Shown here: in pieces, positions 6,475 to 8,434 of the stretch
Layout: the number at the start of each line of letters is the position of its first letter
Position numbering within the stretch: the stretch's first letter is position 1
Source of the DNA: an uncultured Oscillospiraceae bacterium
Lineage (GTDB): Bacteria; Bacillota_A; Clostridia; Oscillospirales; Oscillospiraceae
Assembly (NCBI GenBank): GCA_944385265.1
Contig: CALWWO010000118.1
Coordinates: forward strand, 1 to 8,434
Length of the DNA: 8,434 nt
Direction of reading: 5' to 3'
Translations under genes and position numbers: made by a program
Notes under the pieces: model-generated
Seen by the model: the letters and a program-made list of their open reading frames with translations, nothing else
What the model was told of the DNA's origin: nothing
Database searches by the model: none

Positions 6475-7251
6475 TTACAGGCTCTTTTTTATTTGATTTA
6501 TGGCGTTCTTTTCTAAACGCGATACCTGCGCCTGACTTATCCCCACCTCGGCTGCAACTTGCGTCTGGGTCTTCCCCTCATAAAAGCGCAGATTCAAAAT
6601 ATGCTTCTCTCGCGGGGTGAGCTTTGATATCGCCTCGTTTATCGCTATCTGTTCAAGCCAGCTCTCATCCGTATTTTTTGTGTCGCTTATTTGGTCCATA
6701 CCGCATACATTATCTCCGTCGTCTGAGTATATTGGCTCGTACAACGAAACGGGATCCATTATCGCATCCATAGCGGTTACTACTTCTTCGCGTTTTATAC
6801 CTAGCGCCTTTGCTATCTCGTCCACTGTCGGCTCTTTCTGGCTTTCGTTTATGAGCTTCTCTTTCATCTGAAGCACCTTATAAGCCGTGTCTTTCATGCT
6901 TCTGCTCACTCTTATCGCGCTGTTGTCGCGCAAATACCTCCGAATCTCCCCTATTATCATGGGGACAAGATAAGTGGACGGGAATACATCAAGTTCGGTA
7001 TTGAAATTGTCGATCCCCTTTATCAGACCGACGCAGCCGACCTGAAACAGATCATCTATGTTTTCATTTCGATTTTCAAATTTTTTCATAACGCTTAAAA
7101 CAAGCTTTAGGTTACCCTGAATCAGCCGGTTTCTCGCCTCTTTATCGCCGGCTTTCGCTTTTTTAAAAAGCTCCATCGACTCCTCTCGCTTTAGTACCAC
7201 AAGCTCAGACGTATTTATACCGGAAATCTCGACTTTACAGTTGTACGCCAC
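6475..7251 (-). CDS. sigG: Sporulation sigma factor sigma-G
   Basis: This is the late forespore RNA polymerase sigma factor. Started at GTG (7251) it is 258 aa, the normal SigG length, and begins MAYNCKVEISGINTSEL, matching the diagnostic SigG N-terminus. AGGGGG lies 7 bases upstream of that GTG. An open frame continues to an ATG at 7350, but the extra 33 residues resemble nothing in SigG and cover the likely promoter. Region 2 contains GNLKLVLSV (46-54), DDLFQVGCVGLIK (66-78) and VPMIIGEIRRYLRDN (96-110). Region 3 includes IRVSRSMKD (113-121) and DPVSLYEPIYSDDGD (166-180). Region 4 carries the helix-turn-helix TQTQVAAEVGISQAQVSRLE (228-247). Oddity: the region 2.3 motif normally KFSTYA reads FPSTYL (90-95). 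It is transcribed alone. Confidence 0.93.
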   Translation of the reverse strand: MAYNCKVEISGINTSELVVLKREESMELFKKAKAGDKEARNRLIQGNLKLVLSVMKKFENRNENIDDLFQVGCVGLIKGIDNFNTELDVFPSTYLVPMIIGEIRRYLRDNSAIRVSRSMKDTAYKVLQMKEKLINESQKEPTVDEIAKALGIKREEVVTAMDAIMDPVSLYEPIYSDDGDNVCGMDQISDTKNTDESWLEQIAINEAISKLTPREKHILNLRFYEGKTQTQVAAEVGISQAQVSRLEKNAINQIKKSL

Positions 7252-7313
7252 ACTCAAGCCCCCTCGCACAATATGTACATATGGCTTGTACGCAGAGCTT
7301 GCCGCACGGTATA

Positions 7314-7342
7314 AAGTATTTCCCAAGAAATAAAAATTATTC
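7314..7342 (-). promoter_or_regulatory. Candidate sigma-F-type promoter of sigG
   Basis: Read leftward, GAATA (7342-7338) resembles the forespore -35 GYATA. After 14 bases, GGAAATACTT (7323-7314) fits the sigma-F -10 pattern GGNNANANTN fully. The start would be near 7307, about 55 bases before the GTG start. In Bacillus, sigG transcription depends on sigma-F, which agrees. The spacer is one base shorter than usual. Confidence 0.4.
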
Positions 7343-7382
7343 TGAAACAATACGCTTTAAAAAGCATTATATTTTTGATATG

Positions 7383-7420
7383 ATTTTATCATGTACTGCT
7401 TTAAGCAATGTTGATAAAAT
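7383..7420. repeat. 9-bp inverted repeat with nested palindrome in sigG-GNAT divergent gap
   Basis: ATTTTATCA (7383-7391) and TGATAAAAT (7412-7420) are perfect inverted arms 20 bases apart. Between them lies TGCTTTAAGCA, a smaller palindrome with a one-base centre. No T-tract follows on either strand, so a terminator is unlikely. A regulator binding site for one or both divergent genes is possible. Confidence 0.45.
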
Positions 7421-7469
7421 AAATCAAATCTGCAATTTATACAGTATAATATTCTAAAGGAGATTTGCC

Positions 7470-7982
7470 ATGCTTATACGAATCGCTAAATTTGAAGATT
7501 ATGGAGAAATTTGCAGAGTAGTCAAAAAAGCATTTGAAAACGCTGAACATACCGACGGAAATGAACATATCTTGGTTGAAGCTTTGCGCAACAGCACGGC
7601 GTTTGTTGAAGATTTATCCTTGATAGCGGAAGTCGACAGCAAAATTGTCGCTCATATTATGTTTACCAAGGTCCAAATAGGTGAAAATACGGAATTGGCA
7701 TTAGCACCTTTATCTGTTTTACCTGAATATCAAAATAGAGGCATTGGAACTGCCCTTATTAATGCAGGACACGAAAGAGCAAAAGAATTGGGTTATCATT
7801 ACTCTATTGTATTGGGCAGCGCCGCGTATTACTCAAAAACTGGCTATCAATCCGCAGAAAAGCTTAATATTTTTCCCCCATTTGACGTCCCAAGCGAAAA
7901 TTTTATGGTTTGCCGACTCTGTGAAAACGCCCCGATAATATCGGGAATCGTAAAATATGCCAAAGAATTTGGCGCCGGCTAA
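7470..7982 (+). CDS. GNAT family N-acetyltransferase (YhbS-like)
   Basis: This 170-aa single-domain GNAT protein should transfer an acetyl group from acetyl-CoA to an amine; the substrate is unknown. The N-terminal MLIRIAKFEDYGEICRVV is the usual first strand and helix. The acetyl-CoA pyrophosphate loop is LSVLPEYQNRGIGTALI (81-97), with the Q/RxxGxG/A signature at 88-93. YYSKTGY (120-126) corresponds to the YYxRFGF motif of the YhbS group (COG3153), where Lys replaces the usual Arg. AAAGGAG at 7456-7462 sits 7 bases before the ATG. It looks more AT-rich in codon choice than its neighbours (for example many AAA, GAA, ATT and TTT codons), which could mean a later arrival. It is a single-gene unit closed by a strong terminator. 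Confidence 0.9.
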   Translation: MLIRIAKFEDYGEICRVVKKAFENAEHTDGNEHILVEALRNSTAFVEDLSLIAEVDSKIVAHIMFTKVQIGENTELALAPLSVLPEYQNRGIGTALINAGHERAKELGYHYSIVLGSAAYYSKTGYQSAEKLNIFPPFDVPSENFMVCRLCENAPIISGIVKYAKEFGAG

Positions 7983-7990
7983 TAACAGCA

Positions 7991-8039
7991 AATGCCCTTA
8001 GTCGCACGATTTACGACTAAGGGCATTTTTGTATTTTTT
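7991..8039 (+). terminator. Rho-independent terminator of the GNAT gene
   Basis: Perfect 14-bp arms AATGCCCTTAGTCG (7991-8004) and CGACTAAGGGCATT (8014-8027) enclose a 9-base loop and run straight into a T-rich tail to 8039. It begins 8 bases after the GNAT stop. The opposite strand has only a weak T-rich stretch, so it acts mainly rightward. Confidence 0.93.
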
Positions 8040-8067
8040 ATTTGCATTTGCTATCATTTAAATTTCT

Positions 8068-8434
8068 TTACACTTCAGCCTTATTGAGAGAGGCGATATA
8101 CTCGATAAGCTTGTCAAAACTGCCGTGCGGATACACAGAAATATCTTTCTGTTCTTTATTAATAAGGCAATCCGTCAGCAAAAATACTTTCATTCCGATA
8201 GATTCGGCGATCATATCCTCGGTCACATCGTTGCCAACCATCAGGCACTCCTCCGGCGAAACCTCAAGGCGTTCGGCAATCTCCGTATAGTATCGGATAT
8301 TAGGCTTGCTGTATCCGATATTCTCATAAGTAGTATAAATTTCAAAATCAGACGGCTCCAGTCCTGCCCAGCGGATACGGCTCTCTGTTGCTACCGCCGG
8401 GAAAATAGGATTTGTCGCGAGGACTATACGCAAT
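8068..8434 (-). CDS. HAD-superfamily hydrolase, C-terminal part; 5' end outside window
   Basis: Only the last 121 or so codons are present and the frame is open to the right edge. The first visible codon is TTG inside the gene, not a real start. Visible HAD motifs are motif II (IVLATNP, with the Thr), the motif III Lys in GYSKPNIRYY, and motif IV GNDVTEDM with two acidic residues that help hold Mg2+. The nucleophile DxD (motif I) and the cap domain would be outside the window. A Rossmann-fold end (KVFLLTDC) and a short helical tail close the protein. HAD hydrolases of this type are usually phosphatases on small cytoplasmic phosphometabolites; the substrate cannot be inferred. It converges on the GNAT gene. 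Confidence 0.88.
   Translation of the reverse strand, partial: LRIVLATNPIFPAVATESRIRWAGLEPSDFEIYTTYENIGYSKPNIRYYTEIAERLEVSPEECLMVGNDVTEDMIAESIGMKVFLLTDCLINKEQKDISVYPHGSFDKLIEYIASLNKAEV

Noticed and set aside
6470..6490. Small hairpin AGCCT/AGGCT followed by six Ts, reading rightward
   Set aside because: The stem is only 5 bp, overlaps the sigG stop codon, and no rightward gene precedes it; probably chance.
7445..7450. TATAAT just before the GNAT gene as its -10 box
   Set aside because: It is so close to the AAAGGAG that transcription would begin at or after the ribosome binding site, and no -35 stands 16-19 bases upstream.

Overview
The window looks like chromosomal DNA of an anaerobic, spore-forming low-to-mid GC Firmicute (Clostridia). 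The main reason is a complete sporulation sigma factor sigma-G. Clostridial-style cardiolipin synthase, strong GGAGG ribosome binding sites and AT-rich intergenic promoters agree with this. The species cannot be named from the sequence. I saw no rRNA, tRNA, CRISPR array, insertion sequence or phage gene.

Layout, left to right. (1) 1-755, leftward: a 107-aa charged, coiled-coil-like protein overlaps the start of a membrane protein of the signal peptidase I (S26) fold. That membrane protein runs off the left edge and lacks both catalytic residues (Ser to Ala, Lys to Gly), like the SipA pilus-assembly factors of streptococci. (2) 855-3502, leftward: a tight four-gene operon of a DUF523/TudS-type Fe-S protein, a PHP-domain phosphoesterase, an ADP-ribosylglycohydrolase family protein and a stand-alone pyruvate-kinase C-terminal-domain protein. 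Its start and stop codons overlap or nearly touch, and a good sigma-A-type promoter lies upstream at 3558-3586. (3) 3727-5262, rightward: cardiolipin synthase with two HKD motifs. (4) 5348-6352, leftward: a YfcE-type phosphodiesterase followed by a hotdog thioesterase, with a near-consensus promoter at 6435-6463. (5) 6475-7251, leftward: sigG, best started at a GTG codon, with a sigma-F-like promoter candidate upstream. (6) 7470-7982, rightward: a YhbS-like GNAT acetyltransferase ending in a strong intrinsic terminator. (7) 8068-8434, leftward: the C-terminal part of a HAD-superfamily hydrolase that runs off the right edge.

Most of this is housekeeping or sporulation content. The parts most worth a second look are the inactivated signal-peptidase-like protein with its small coupled partner, the unusual substitutions in the promoter-melting region of SigG, the coupled TudS-PHP-ADP-ribosylglycohydrolase-PK_C operon, and three unexplained inverted repeats in intergenic DNA. 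I found no clear evidence of a wholly new defence or mobile system.
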